The position numbers and the translations under genes were made by a program. A stretch of 28,469 nt of DNA from a virus, in the IMG/VR virus record IMGVR_UViG_3300001097_000003, positions 64,001-92,469 of that record; one strand, written 5' to 3'. Shown one piece after another: positions 8,103 to 16,830 of this stretch (within the stretch, counting starts at the first letter, position 1; each line of letters starts with the position of its first letter). The notes under the pieces are model-generated. The model did no database searches. It was not told the DNA's origin and saw only the letters and a list, made by a program, of their open reading frames with translations.

Positions 8103-9000
8103 ATTTTCTTTTTAATATTTTAGGAATTTCTTCTATATATTTTTTAGAAGTAATTTCTCCAAAAGAAGGAGCTGAATTAATTTCTACTACAATAAAATCA
8201 GGATCTTCTCTGTTTTTATCTTTATTATTATGGGAAGACTGAATTCTTAAGTCTACCGCACCAAAATCTAATCCTACTGCTTTTAAAGCATTAACAGATT
8301 CTGTAATTACATTATCCCAATTAACTGGTTTATCGAAATCTGGATTTTCTTCTACAATCCAGTTAGAATTTGAATCATTACGAAACCATCGCTTATCTTC
8401 GGGAGTATCTTTCCTAAGCATTTTTCTACAAGTATAGAAACAACCTTCTTCTGTAACATGGAGTCTATATTCTCTATTATAGTTATAAAATTTCTCAAAA
8501 ATATATTCAGATATGTTTTTATATTTTAAACAATTTTCTAATTCTTCTTGAGAGTTAATTAATGTATTACCTCTACCTCTACTACCAAATATATGTTTAA
8601 CTACTATAGGATAAGGTAATTCATTACTACGTATATTTTCTATAACTTCTTCTCCTTCTTCATCAATAAATTTTCTTTCAAAAGGTATATTTTGTAAAAT
8701 ATGATTATGTTTCCACCAATCAGCAGTTTTAACATTGTTTTCAGTAAAACACTGTTTCATTAGTAGTTTATTACTACTGTTTTTAATAGCTTGTATTGTA
8801 TTACATTCTATTCTTGTACCCCCATTTGTAACACTATCCTGTATATCAGTAATAGATCCTAGTCTTACTATTGATCTAAATGGTAAAAGAGCTAAGGTTT
8901 TATTCTTAGCTCTTAATATGCTGTGAGTTGGATGACGTGAACAAACCAAAGGTCTAAATAAAGTAACTACTTTACGCTTTGATGCTAGTTTTTGAATCAT
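8086..9000 (-). CDS. ATP-grasp ligase (RimK-like)
   Basis: From the ATG at 8998-9000 this is 304 residues; a TTG 12 bases upstream is less likely. The ATP-grasp fold is shown by PYPIVVKHIFGSRGRG (129-144, the Lys plus Gly-rich nucleotide loop), IFEKF (167-171), EYRLHV (177-182), FGAVDL (246-251) and VVEINSAPSF (271-280), whose Glu and Asn bind magnesium. Enzymes of this type activate a carboxylate as acyl-phosphate and couple it to an amine, often adding amino acids such as glutamate to peptides or proteins. It is the third amide-bond-forming enzyme of the operon. It overlaps the upstream gene by 29 bases. Substrate is unknown. Confidence 0.88.
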   Translation of the reverse strand: MIQKLASKRKVVTLFRPLVCSRHPTHSILRAKNKTLALLPFRSIVRLGSITDIQDSVTNGGTRIECNTIQAIKNSSNKLLMKQCFTENNVKTADWWKHNHILQNIPFERKFIDEEGEEVIENIRSNELPYPIVVKHIFGSRGRGNTLINSQEELENCLKYKNISEYIFEKFYNYNREYRLHVTEEGCFYTCRKMLRKDTPEDKRWFRNDSNSNWIVEENPDFDKPVNWDNVITESVNALKAVGLDFGAVDLRIQSSHNNKDKNREDPDFIVVEINSAPSFGEITSKKYIEEIPKILKRKYETKN

Positions 9001-10285
9001 TTTTATTATCAATTAATTTTAATTCTTTAGCTCTAAATCTAAATACTGATCCTTCTTGTGTAGAACACATAATAATATCTAATTGTTTAGTTTTAGAGTT
9101 TTTACATATTCTTTTAGATTGAGGATTTGGTTTAATATTTTGAATAGTAAGAATTGTATTAGTATTTAATCTTGGTGTATTTACTTTAATTTTTACATTA
9201 GAACCTATGACCATAGTTTTATCTTTTGGTATGTTATATCCCTTAATATCAGGAAATATGAAACTTACATCATTCATAACAAACTTAAGTTCGCCTGTTT
9301 TACCAGTTTCTTCATTTGTATAAGGTATTATAATATAATAAGTTTCTCCTATTTTTTTGGAGATACTCATTTTTATTTCATAATCTTTTACAATAGTATC
9401 GACAAGTTTATTTTTAATAAAAGATAATCCAAATACTTTACCAGATAACAATCCGCTTTCTATTTTAATAGGAAATTTATTTAATATTTCTAAAGTATTA
9501 TTTTTATTATTTCTTATAAAATCAGAAACTGGTATTTTAGTAAAATAATTAGATTTAAATTTAAATTTTATTTTTTCTTCTTCACTATTAAGTTTATAAT
9601 TATTGTTATTTATAACATAAACTAATATTTCAATAACACTTGTCTTTGATTTATTTGATCTATAATAATTATAAAGCTCATCAATATTATTAAATATTTT
9701 ATTATGAATAACATATCCTAAAACTATTGCAGATACTGTAGGTTTATAATCTTTTCTAAAATTTTTATTATCTTTAATATCTATAATAGTATTAATTGGA
9801 AAAATATTTAAATTTTCAGATGCTGCTAAAGAATTACAATATTTTTTTCTATAATAAGAAAGTAAATTATTACAAACACTTAAATTAATTTCTCCCGTAG
9901 TTAATTTAGTTTCTATTTTATTTTTTAAATTATTTATTTTTAATCCTTTTTCTCTCATATCAGAATCATCTTCTATATATACTTTAGTTTTACTATTTGA
10001 ACTTTTAACAACTTGTGTACGAGAAGCACCAAATATATCATTAAGATATTGTGGAAATTCAACAAAATTATTTGCTATTTCTATCTCTGCTATTTGTTCT
10101 TCTCTTCCTCTGAGTCTATTATTTATTTCTTCTTGAACTATATTTCCACCCTGTATATTTCTATCAAATTCTCTTTGTATTTTAATTCTTTCTACAGCAA
10201 TATGTATGTTATTTTCGTTCCAATTAATATGTGGTAAATCTGCTACAGCTACAACATTATCATTTTCATTACCATTTTCCGGCAT
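8972..10285 (-). CDS. Uncharacterised 437-residue protein
   Basis: I do not recognise this protein. The N-terminal part (about 1-90) is polar and contains a likely coiled coil with Arg/Glu repeats. The middle (about 110-330) is Lys- and Asn-rich. The C-terminal third has alternating hydrophobic residues typical of beta structure (for example VIGSNVKIKVNT and TILTIQNIK). There is no signal peptide or membrane segment. It lies between the DNA polymerase gene (10 bases) and the ATP-grasp gene (overlap), linking the replication gene to the amide-ligase operon. A nucleic-acid-binding or scaffold role is possible but not shown. Confidence 0.75.
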   Translation of the reverse strand: MPENGNENDNVVAVADLPHINWNENNIHIAVERIKIQREFDRNIQGGNIVQEEINNRLRGREEQIAEIEIANNFVEFPQYLNDIFGASRTQVVKSSNSKTKVYIEDDSDMREKGLKINNLKNKIETKLTTGEINLSVCNNLLSYYRKKYCNSLAASENLNIFPINTIIDIKDNKNFRKDYKPTVSAIVLGYVIHNKIFNNIDELYNYYRSNKSKTSVIEILVYVINNNNYKLNSEEEKIKFKFKSNYFTKIPVSDFIRNNKNNTLEILNKFPIKIESGLLSGKVFGLSFIKNKLVDTIVKDYEIKMSISKKIGETYYIIIPYTNEETGKTGELKFVMNDVSFIFPDIKGYNIPKDKTMVIGSNVKIKVNTPRLNTNTILTIQNIKPNPQSKRICKNSKTKQLDIIMCSTQEGSVFRFRAKELKLIDNKNDSKTSIKA

Positions 10286-10295
10286 AATTTTATTA

Positions 10296-12230
10296 TTAAA
10301 AAATTGTCAATTGTTTAGGCTCAAGTATATCAATAATTTTATTAGCTTCTTTAATATAAAAACTATAGTTTATTTTATAATCTTTAAATTCTTTTTCTAT
10401 ATATTTATTAAATATTTCAACCTCGTATCCTTTGTTTATTTCTTCAGTAGTACCTTTGCTATATACTTTAATAAATTTCTTATTTGATTTTGATACATAA
10501 TATCTAACAGTTTTTTGTTGTAATTCTTTTATATAGTTTCCATTCTCTAAATAATGTATTTCTCCATCGGAAGATTCTCTACCAAATTTCTGTCTACCAC
10601 AAAAATCATATATATTATTATGATTTATTATTGTATCTTTAATTGGTATATTATTTAAAAAATATTCTTGTATAGCTAGAGGAACAATTCTAAAACTATT
10701 ATCTTTATGATAAGCTCTTTCATTACCTACCATTTTATCTACTTCAAAAGCTCCTTTATTTTTAATTTTACCAGTATCTGTAATAGCTAAATAACTATTA
10801 ACGTCTCTCATTGCAAATTTAGAATAATAACCATGTTCTAAAGTTAGACCAATTTCTTGTTCCCAAATTGTACAAATAGAATCATATAAATCATTATAAC
10901 TTTTATCAAATAATGTAGTAATACCATCAGTATTTATTTGAATTACTTTTATATTAGGTATTTGATCTTGTAATCTTTCTCCTAACATACATAAACTTAG
11001 TTGTCCTGCTAAGGTAGTTTTAATCGTGTATAAAGGATCATATACAAAACTATACTCACTATTACTCTTACCATAAATACCATTGGCAGATAGCTTTAAA
11101 GCGTCTGAAATACTCATTTCTTTAGCTTTCTTAGCTCTAATTCTTTCATCTACAATTCCTTCTTTATATACAGTAAAGAATTGTTTTCCCAAATGTTGAG
11201 GATACAAACCGTTTACTATTGCTAAATTAGGATATAGACTAGCTACATCAGAATCTTTAATTAGTTCATTATCTTTAGGAGTATAAACTCCAGAATTATT
11301 AGCACCATGAATTCCACCAGTACCAAGATCATATTTAAATCCTTTATATATAACAGAATAAGCAAAAGAATTTTTTAAATTACTTACAGATATTCCTTGT
11401 AAATATTTTATTAAATCATTAAACTGTTTACTATTATATTTTATATAAGAAGGTATACAATCTTTAAAATCTAATTTAGATCTATAAGTTCTTAATTTTC
11501 TAACATCGTTAGGATTTTTATTAGTAGCTTCACAATAAAGTTTCAATACTAATTCTTCTCCTATTTTAGTATCAGGATAATTAATACAATCAATATTATA
11601 TTTAGAAAATATTTGTTTTCTTAGATTTAATTTATCTTCTGATCTTTTATAAAACTCATAAGTAGCTAAAACATCATTAAGATTATATTCTAAGATTGAT
11701 TTTATATCTTCTAAGCTAATATCTATTGTACTATGATGTATTGGCATATCCATTACATTTGGATAGTTCATAGCTATTTCTAAGGCTTTTAAACCAGTCA
11801 TTCTAGCTCTATTATCATAGTGCCAAACCTTAAATAAATCTAATTGTTTTATCTTAACATATTTATCTGGTATAGCTGGATAAAAATCATCTTTATTCTG
11901 GTTAGAAATTAATCTTTGAGCCTCTTGATATATTAAGCTTATTATTTTTTCTTCCCAATTAGATTCCCAAACTAAATCTTCCCATTTCCTATAATTGACT
12001 AAAATATAATGAATTATAGGATAATCAAAGTTTAAATTATTAAAACCTATTTGCCCTTTTAAAGTTAATAAATGGGTAACTAATTCATGTAACTCAAATT
12101 TATCTTTGTGTAATACAAATTGAGTTACTTTATTTGTATCTGTATTTAATCCTGTATATGAAAATAAACCCGCTAATGTTTCTAAATCATATACTTCAGT
12201 CTTCCTGTTTAATTTTTTCTGTCTCACCAT
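10296..12230 (-). CDS. Family B DNA polymerase with 3'-5' exonuclease domain
   Basis: This 644-residue replicative polymerase starts at the ATG at 12228-12230; a GTG three codons upstream is a weaker option. Exonuclease motifs are YDLET (Exo I, 14-18), GFNNLNFDYP (Exo II, 62-71) and YNLND (Exo III, 182-186). A TGGIHG element (about 304-309) resembles the YxGG linker motif. Polymerase motifs are DSDVASLYPNL (A, 326-336), KLSANGIYGKS (B, about 379-389) and INTDGI (C, 432-437), giving both catalytic aspartates. Both activities therefore look intact. Its start overlaps the upstream gene by 35 bases. Motif C lacks the usual Tyr before the Asp. A compact family B polymerase is found in many crAss-like phages. 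Confidence 0.93.
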   Translation of the reverse strand: MVRQKKLNRKTEVYDLETLAGLFSYTGLNTDTNKVTQFVLHKDKFELHELVTHLLTLKGQIGFNNLNFDYPIIHYILVNYRKWEDLVWESNWEEKIISLIYQEAQRLISNQNKDDFYPAIPDKYVKIKQLDLFKVWHYDNRARMTGLKALEIAMNYPNVMDMPIHHSTIDISLEDIKSILEYNLNDVLATYEFYKRSEDKLNLRKQIFSKYNIDCINYPDTKIGEELVLKLYCEATNKNPNDVRKLRTYRSKLDFKDCIPSYIKYNSKQFNDLIKYLQGISVSNLKNSFAYSVIYKGFKYDLGTGGIHGANNSGVYTPKDNELIKDSDVASLYPNLAIVNGLYPQHLGKQFFTVYKEGIVDERIRAKKAKEMSISDALKLSANGIYGKSNSEYSFVYDPLYTIKTTLAGQLSLCMLGERLQDQIPNIKVIQINTDGITTLFDKSYNDLYDSICTIWEQEIGLTLEHGYYSKFAMRDVNSYLAITDTGKIKNKGAFEVDKMVGNERAYHKDNSFRIVPLAIQEYFLNNIPIKDTIINHNNIYDFCGRQKFGRESSDGEIHYLENGNYIKELQQKTVRYYVSKSNKKFIKVYSKGTTEEINKGYEVEIFNKYIEKEFKDYKINYSFYIKEANKIIDILEPKQLTIF

Positions 12231-12900
12231 TAATAACACTATTTTTCTTTTTCTCGTTTTCTATTACTCTATTATATAAATCTTTATACTTTTGTTCTGC
12301 TTTATTTACTAATATATATAAGTTTTTTTCAAAAATATCGAATTCTAAACCAAAGAATAAATATAAACAATCATTTTCTTTACTTAAAAAGTTGTGTAGT
12401 TGTTGTTTAGTTTTAATTAAACAATGGGAGTAACCTAATGTATGATTTGTATTCCAAACAAAACTTGTTTTATTAACTGTTGCTATATTATTAGCAATAA
12501 GAAATAATGTTAGAGTATTTTCCTTTGGTAAAAATAATTTTAGATTTTTATAATGAATATATATATTATAAAAAGCATCAGATGTTGAACTAGGTCTTAT
12601 ACCTTCATATAAAGTTCTAATTACTGTACCAACAAATCTCTTTGTAGTCTTTGTTACATTTGATGCAAAAGAAATATAATAATCAGAATCTTCTTTTGTT
12701 AAAGTTATATCTACTCCCCAAGATTTAATATCGTCTACAAAAATTGTTAAATCTTCTTCTTGTATTTCAGGTTTTATATTTAATTTTTCTTGCTCTATAA
12801 TAATAGAACATTTTGCTTCAGTACTTATCATAACAGCAAAACAATTCTTATTTCTATCTATAGGAAGAGTTCCTAGTTTAAACGAACTATAGTAACTCAT
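12196..12900 (-). CDS. Uncharacterised 234-residue protein upstream of the polymerase
   Basis: I do not recognise this protein. It has no signal or membrane segment. The centre has aromatic and hydrophobic stretches suggesting a folded alpha/beta domain, and the C-terminus (about 195-234) is charged and probably helical. It ends in TGA inside the start of the polymerase gene and overlaps its own upstream neighbour as ATGA-type coupling (12897-12900). Co-expression with the polymerase suggests a replication role, by context only. Confidence 0.75.
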   Translation of the reverse strand: MSYYSSFKLGTLPIDRNKNCFAVMISTEAKCSIIIEQEKLNIKPEIQEEDLTIFVDDIKSWGVDITLTKEDSDYYISFASNVTKTTKRFVGTVIRTLYEGIRPSSTSDAFYNIYIHYKNLKLFLPKENTLTLFLIANNIATVNKTSFVWNTNHTLGYSHCLIKTKQQLHNFLSKENDCLYLFFGLEFDIFEKNLYILVNKAEQKYKDLYNRVIENEKKKNSVINGETEKIKQED

Positions 12901-13385
12901 TTTTTTATTGGATTAATATTTACTGTATATTGATGAACAGTGTTACCAGAATTTGGATTAAAAAATATATTAGTTAATTTCCAAGAACTATTTTCTTTAC
13001 CAAATTCAGATTCTAATGCTTTAACTATAGGATTATCATATGTATGAGTCCAACTAGCTAAACCTTTCTTTATATTTCCATCTTCAACAGATCTAACTAA
13101 TAATTTATATACTTGTTCCATACATAATGTATAAAATTGATTTTGTATATCTTCTGGTAATTCAGTTATATTTATATTATTAACTGTTGTTGAATATACA
13201 GTATCTCCTAGTTCTAATATTCCACAACAGAAAGTATTTTCTTCTAAATCAACTTGAAATAATGTTATATCTGCTATACATATTGAAATATATCCATCAT
13301 TTGTAAATTTAAATTCTATACGTTCTCTATTTTCAATTTTATATATTTCTTGTATTATATTTTTTAATCTTGATTTTACTCCCAT
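12897..13385 (-). CDS. Uncharacterised 162-residue protein
   Basis: I do not recognise this protein. It begins with a basic helical segment followed by beta-like alternating stretches (about 25-70) and a helical region. The C-terminus (YTVNINPIKK) is short and basic. The stop overlaps the ATG of the next gene by 4 bases, and it begins 3 bases after the gene upstream. It belongs to the transcription unit leading into the DNA polymerase. Confidence 0.72.
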   Translation of the reverse strand: MGVKSRLKNIIQEIYKIENRERIEFKFTNDGYISICIADITLFQVDLEENTFCCGILELGDTVYSTTVNNINITELPEDIQNQFYTLCMEQVYKLLVRSVEDGNIKKGLASWTHTYDNPIVKALESEFGKENSSWKLTNIFFNPNSGNTVHQYTVNINPIKK

Positions 13386-13388
13386 GTT

Positions 13389-13946
13389 TTAAAAATTTAA
13401 ATGATCAATTTCGTGTATTGGATCATATTCTTCATCATCCTCATCATCCTCATCCTCCTCATTTATATTAACCAACATTCCATAAAGTTGATGATTATTT
13501 AATACAAATTCAATAAATTCTTCTATTTCATTAAATTTATACCACTGTCTATTAAGAGTTACTAAATAAGATTGATCATCTGGTGATGTAAATGATAATA
13601 TAGGATGAACACTTGCTTGTAAAGGTATTATTGGAAATCCTTGACCATTAATAAGATTTGAATTAATATGTAAACATGACGAAAGATCTTCTGCGTAATA
13701 ATTAAATATTATATTATTATCTGCTTTTAATCTTTCTATTATTATATGATGATCATATGGAAATTCAATTCTTGCTGCGTTTATCATATTATTATAAGAA
13801 TATTTATTTTGGTTTAAATCAAACCATTTTTTATGATTTTCTGGTAATAAATTATATACATCATCACATATAGTTTTTACTTTATATATTTTACTACCTT
13901 CTTCTTTAATTTTATATTTCGATTTATTTTTTGCTTCTTCTGCCAT
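13389..13946 (-). CDS. Uncharacterised 185-residue protein with acidic C-terminus
   Basis: I do not recognise this protein. Residues 1-25 are Lys-rich, the body contains a plausible folded domain, and residues about 160-175 form a strongly acidic run (EEDEDDEDDEEYDP). Such tails occur on DNA-mimic or protein-interaction proteins, but the run alone proves nothing. A perfect hairpin lies 12 bases upstream of its start, and it is the first gene after that hairpin. Confidence 0.72.
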   Translation of the reverse strand: MAEEAKNKSKYKIKEEGSKIYKVKTICDDVYNLLPENHKKWFDLNQNKYSYNNMINAARIEFPYDHHIIIERLKADNNIIFNYYAEDLSSCLHINSNLINGQGFPIIPLQASVHPILSFTSPDDQSYLVTLNRQWYKFNEIEEFIEFVLNNHQLYGMLVNINEEDEDDEDDEEYDPIHEIDHLNF

Positions 13947-13958
13947 ATTATTAAATTA

Positions 13959-13984
13959 ACTATCTGATATTACTACCAGATAGT
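13959..13984 (-). terminator. Perfect 8-bp hairpin between genes
   Basis: ACTATCTG (13959-13966) and CAGATAGT (13977-13984) pair perfectly around a 10-base loop. It lies after the stop of the 97-residue gene and before the start of the 185-residue gene in the minus-strand transcript. No good U-run follows, so it may equally be a 5' stabiliser or processing site. Confidence 0.45.
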
Positions 13985-13992
13985 ATATTGCT

Positions 13993-14286
13993 TTAGACTA
14001 ATTGTTTTGCAATTTCTATAAATACTTTACCCGTTATTTGTGAAGTATTTAGTTCAGCTCTTTCTAAAGGATTTTTATTAGCTCTTCCTAAAGCAATAGC
14101 TCGCGCTTTCTTTTTTGTAAATATATCTTTAGTAGAACATTCAGCTCTACCAAATACTAATTGACTATCTTTTTTAATTGCACCAATAGTTACTCTGCGA
14201 ATTTCTGGTTTACCATTCCACATTACTTGTTTTTCTGAGTAATGAAAATAGTGTTTTTCTTCATTAATATTATTGTTTTCATTCAT
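13993..14286 (-). CDS. Uncharacterised 97-residue protein
   Basis: I do not recognise this protein. The start chosen is the ATG at 14284-14286 in a TTATG context; a TTG three codons upstream is less likely. The sequence includes a basic segment (TKKKARAIALGRANK) compatible with nucleic-acid binding. It has no signal or membrane segment. It follows the 137-residue gene by 13 bases. Confidence 0.68.
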   Translation of the reverse strand: MNENNNINEEKHYFHYSEKQVMWNGKPEIRRVTIGAIKKDSQLVFGRAECSTKDIFTKKKARAIALGRANKNPLERAELNTSQITGKVFIEIAKQLV

Positions 14287-14299
14287 AATGATCAACGTT

Positions 14300-14713
14300 T
14301 TATTTATTTGATATATTTAATTTATAATTATCTAAAATATTATTTATAGTTATTCTATCTAATTGTCTATATGTACTATGTACTCTTTTATTTACTGTAT
14401 TACACCAACTATTACATAAATAGTCTTTATATAATGATTGTACAGCTTCTTTTACATTTTTATAACTAATGTCTTTAATATAATATTTAGCAATTAAATA
14501 ACAATCTTCTATAGATCTCATATTACCTGTATGTTGAGGAATATATTTTCCAGATTTACTTATATGATATGTATAACCACATCTCTGATTATAGAATAAT
14601 TCTTGTAATACATCTCCTAAACTATTTATTACTATATCTTTATTAAATACTAAAGGTAAAACTTTTTTATCTAATTTTACTTGTTTTTGTTCGTCTGTTA
14701 ATTTATTTAGCAT
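14300..14713 (-). CDS. Uncharacterised 137-residue protein
   Basis: The ATG at 14711-14713 is preferred over in-frame upstream codons: it lies 2 bases after the stop of a 40-residue membrane peptide gene and has a TTATG context, whereas the longer frame would overlap that gene completely. The protein is Lys-, Tyr- and Asn-rich with several Cys residues and no recognised domain. It looks soluble. Function is unknown. Confidence 0.65.
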   Translation of the reverse strand: MLNKLTDEQKQVKLDKKVLPLVFNKDIVINSLGDVLQELFYNQRCGYTYHISKSGKYIPQHTGNMRSIEDCYLIAKYYIKDISYKNVKEAVQSLYKDYLCNSWCNTVNKRVHSTYRQLDRITINNILDNYKLNISNK

Positions 14714-14715
14714 AA

Positions 14716-14838
14716 TTACTTCATTAATGAAACTGCAAATAATATTCCTACCATTATTAACCATATTAAAAATATAGTTGTTGTAGGATTTATTGCGGTC
14801 CAATCAGTTATTTCTTTAGTTATTTTATTTAGTAACAT
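14716..14838 (-). CDS. Small single-span membrane protein, 40 residues
   Basis: A short frame from the ATG at 14836-14838 to TAA at 14716-14718 encodes a polar N-terminus (MLLNKITKEITDW) and one hydrophobic segment at about 21-38. The ATG overlaps the TAA stop of the upstream gene (TAATG), and the next ATG follows its own stop by 2 bases. That tight spacing is the main support for it being a real gene. No family recognised. Confidence 0.6.
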   Translation of the reverse strand: MLLNKITKEITDWTAINPTTTIFLIWLIMVGILFAVSLMK

Positions 14839-15128
14839 TATTTAATTTTATTTAAAGCATTATTAAACATACTATTAATATTTTTAGTGCGATTCTTCAT
14901 ATTTTCAATATCAATTAATCTTTGTTGCTTTTTATTCTGTTTAAATTCAATTAGTTTCTTAGTAATATTTTCAGAAATAGTTTTATATTCCGGAGATATA
15001 GATAATACTTTATCTCTTACTACTCTTTGATTAGTAGTTGGTAAATTAACATTACAAATATTAAAAGATCCTGTGGTAGCTACAGACAATAATAATTCTG
15101 TAGCTATCCTTTTCCTTTTTTTACTCAA
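14838..15128 (-). CDS. Uncharacterised basic 96-residue protein
   Basis: I do not recognise this protein. It starts with a cluster of Lys and Arg (KKRKR), and the C-terminal half is a probable Lys/Asn-rich helix. The ATG overlaps the upstream stop by 4 bases (15125-15128), and its stop overlaps the start of the small membrane protein. Strong basicity fits DNA or RNA binding, by composition only. Confidence 0.68.
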   Translation of the reverse strand: MSKKRKRIATELLLSVATTGSFNICNVNLPTTNQRVVRDKVLSISPEYKTISENITKKLIEFKQNKKQQRLIDIENMKNRTKNINSMFNNALNKIK

Positions 15129-15481
15129 ATTTTTATGATTTCCTCTTTTTTAAATTCTAATTCTCTTTCTTTAACTAATAATTCTTTGTATTGATTAATT
15201 AGATCTCTAGCTTCATCAGTAGTATCACAATGATGTAAAGTTGATGAAATTAAATCATTATTATCAAGAAACAAGGTTGTTACACCTTTATTATTAATAC
15301 AGATAATTGTTTGCCAACTACTCATCATACCCAGTTTGTATTCTGGGAAATACTTAGTCAAATTACTTTTTAATTGAATCGCTTTAATTCTAAATTTGTC
15401 TTCATAATTATTATCTGATGGATTTTCAGGATCTTCTTGACCATGAATTAATTTATTTAACCATTTAGGTAATTTTGTCAT
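15125..15481 (-). CDS. Uncharacterised 118-residue protein
   Basis: I do not recognise this protein. It has an N-terminal basic segment, a middle part with beta-like hydrophobic alternation (SSWQTIICINNKGVTTLFL, about 54-72) and a charged C-terminal helix rich in Glu and Lys. It begins at an ATG in a TTATG context and overlaps the downstream gene by 4 bases. Confidence 0.7.
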   Translation of the reverse strand: MTKLPKWLNKLIHGQEDPENPSDNNYEDKFRIKAIQLKSNLTKYFPEYKLGMMSSWQTIICINNKGVTTLFLDNNDLISSTLHHCDTTDEARDLINQYKELLVKERELEFKKEEIIKI

Positions 15482-15491
15482 AATTTCATAA

Positions 15492-15638
15492 TTAGTTATT
15501 TATATATATTCCCCAACATAAGCTTCCTTGTGCTAATTCATTAGCTTGAGTTGCTAACATTGTTTCTTCATTTGGTACTTCAATATATTGATTGGTTCCA
15601 AACAACAGTAATCTGTATCTTTCTTCTATTTCATTCAT
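15492..15638 (-). CDS. Small uncharacterised protein, 48 residues
   Basis: An ATG at 15636-15638 in the local TTATG context opens a 48-codon frame ending in TAA at 15492-15494. The product starts MNEIEERYRLLLFG and is mixed in composition without a membrane segment. It fills the gap between two genes on the same strand with 3 and 10 bases to spare, which supports it. Family unknown. Confidence 0.6.
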   Translation of the reverse strand: MNEIEERYRLLLFGTNQYIEVPNEETMLATQANELAQGSLCWGIYINN

Positions 15639-15641
15639 AAT

Positions 15642-16253
15642 TTAATAAGATATACAACAGTTTAACATTGGACAACCATCTCTATAAGTATGTAGACTTA
15701 CTTTATACTTAGAACTTTTATAGTCTAATTTATATTCACAACCATATTCTAAAGAAACTTTATTTAATAATTCTAACTTTTTTAATAATAATAATTTTTT
15801 AATAAAATCTAAAGTATCTTTTAATGTTGATTGTCTCATAGATACTGTAAACATAAATACTTTATTATAATCGCTTTGAATTTTGTTTTGTTTATTAAAT
15901 AATCTTTTTATAATATGATTTTGAGTACAAATATTACCCATTAAATCTAAATCAATAAATCTTTCAGCTTTAGCTAATTTTATATTACTACAATTAATTC
16001 TAACTTTTTTAGCTAGTTTTTTATTAAAGTTTCTATAATCTTGTATTTGATTATTTAATGAATCGTTATCAATTTCATAACTATTTATTTTACAATCTTT
16101 ATTTTTAGCTACTTTTTCATTAATAAAAGATATATACTCTTTAAAATTAGGTCCTCCTAATACTAAAGCATTAGATTCAATATTTATATTAGAAAATATT
16201 ACATCCTGTATATATCTTTTACCTTTGTTGTTGTATTGTTTTTTTATTATCAT
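15642..16253 (-). CDS. Uncharacterised 203-residue protein, possible Rossmann/methyltransferase-like fold
   Basis: The N-terminal half has the order of a class I nucleotide- or SAM-binding fold: a strand ending in a Gly pair (NALVLGG, about 28-34), a strand ending in acidic residues (INSYEID, about 56-62) and a later strand FIDLDLMG (about 98-105). The rest is Lys-rich and ends with a Cys-containing tail (GCPMLNCCISY). This motif reading is weak and no catalytic motif IV is clear. It is a single gene among small unknown ones, so context does not help. Confidence 0.62.
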   Translation of the reverse strand: MIIKKQYNNKGKRYIQDVIFSNINIESNALVLGGPNFKEYISFINEKVAKNKDCKINSYEIDNDSLNNQIQDYRNFNKKLAKKVRINCSNIKLAKAERFIDLDLMGNICTQNHIIKRLFNKQNKIQSDYNKVFMFTVSMRQSTLKDTLDFIKKLLLLKKLELLNKVSLEYGCEYKLDYKSSKYKVSLHTYRDGCPMLNCCISY

Positions 16254-16257
16254 AATA

Positions 16258-16461
16258 CTATCTATTTTTTAATTTAGCTTTCTTACTAAATCTTAGACGA
16301 TTTGATTTATGCTTATACATTTGTTTAGTACTATTTAAATAAATAGGACTAGGATAATAATTTCTCACTTTTCCTAAATTACATAAATTAGGTTTAAGTA
16401 CTCTTGATTGTAATAATATAATACTAATTATAATTATTACTGAAAATAATAGAATGTTCAT
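16258..16461 (-). CDS. Small membrane-anchored basic protein, 67 residues
   Basis: An N-terminal hydrophobic segment (about 2-18) is followed by a strongly basic tail with many Lys and Arg residues (HKSNRLRFSKKAKLKNR at the end). This suggests a single-span inner-membrane protein with a cytoplasmic basic domain. The ATG has the usual TTATG context. No family recognised. Confidence 0.65.
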   Translation of the reverse strand: MNILLFSVIIIISIILLQSRVLKPNLCNLGKVRNYYPSPIYLNSTKQMYKHKSNRLRFSKKAKLKNR

Positions 16462-16476
16462 AATTTTAAATTTAGT

Positions 16477-16830
16477 TTATTTACTTGGGTTAAAGGCTTC
16501 GTTAATAATATTTGAGATATCATCTCTTAAATTGGTGTATTCTCCGAACAATAGATTTTCTATCCTTTCCAACGCTTCTTTGTAACGGTTTTCGTTGGTG
16601 ACATACTCTTTAGGAAGCAAGCCTTTAGCCAGAACATTATTATTATGACGCTGAGTTGCAAGTGCTGAGTTAAGTTCTGATACTTGCTTTTTGAGTGCTT
16701 TTAGTTGCTCGCTGGATTGTGATTGAGCGAAGGTGGCACCGGCAATGAAAGCGTCTCGAATGGCTCTACCTTCGTTATGGTGGGTGTGCATAAGGTAGAT
16801 TTCTGCTTCCCTTTTGATTTCTCTGTTCAT
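16477..16830 (-). CDS. Uncharacterised 117-residue phage-type protein in G+C-richer block
   Basis: This protein contains AIRDAFIAGATFAQSQ, a style of motif common in small accessory proteins of phages and prophages, followed by a coiled coil (about 40-62, LKALKKQVSELNSAL). Codon use is clearly less A+T-biased than in the genes on either side. Its ATG overlaps the upstream stop (TAATG). It is the last of three adjacent genes that share this composition and probably arrived together from another phage or prophage. Confidence 0.72.
   Translation of the reverse strand: MNREIKREAEIYLMHTHHNEGRAIRDAFIAGATFAQSQSSEQLKALKKQVSELNSALATQRHNNNVLAKGLLPKEYVTNENRYKEALERIENLLFGEYTNLRDDISNIINEAFNPSK

Noticed and set aside
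8735-8926. Plus-strand 63-codon frame
   Set aside because: Antisense to the ATP-grasp gene, whose motifs establish the true strand.
10013-10487. Two plus-strand hydrophobic frames
   Set aside because: Antisense shadows of the 437-residue gene and the DNA polymerase; Phe/Tyr/Leu richness comes from complementing Lys/Asn/Glu codons.
12134-12433. Plus-strand Phe/Ser-rich frame
   Set aside because: Antisense to the polymerase start and the 234-residue gene.
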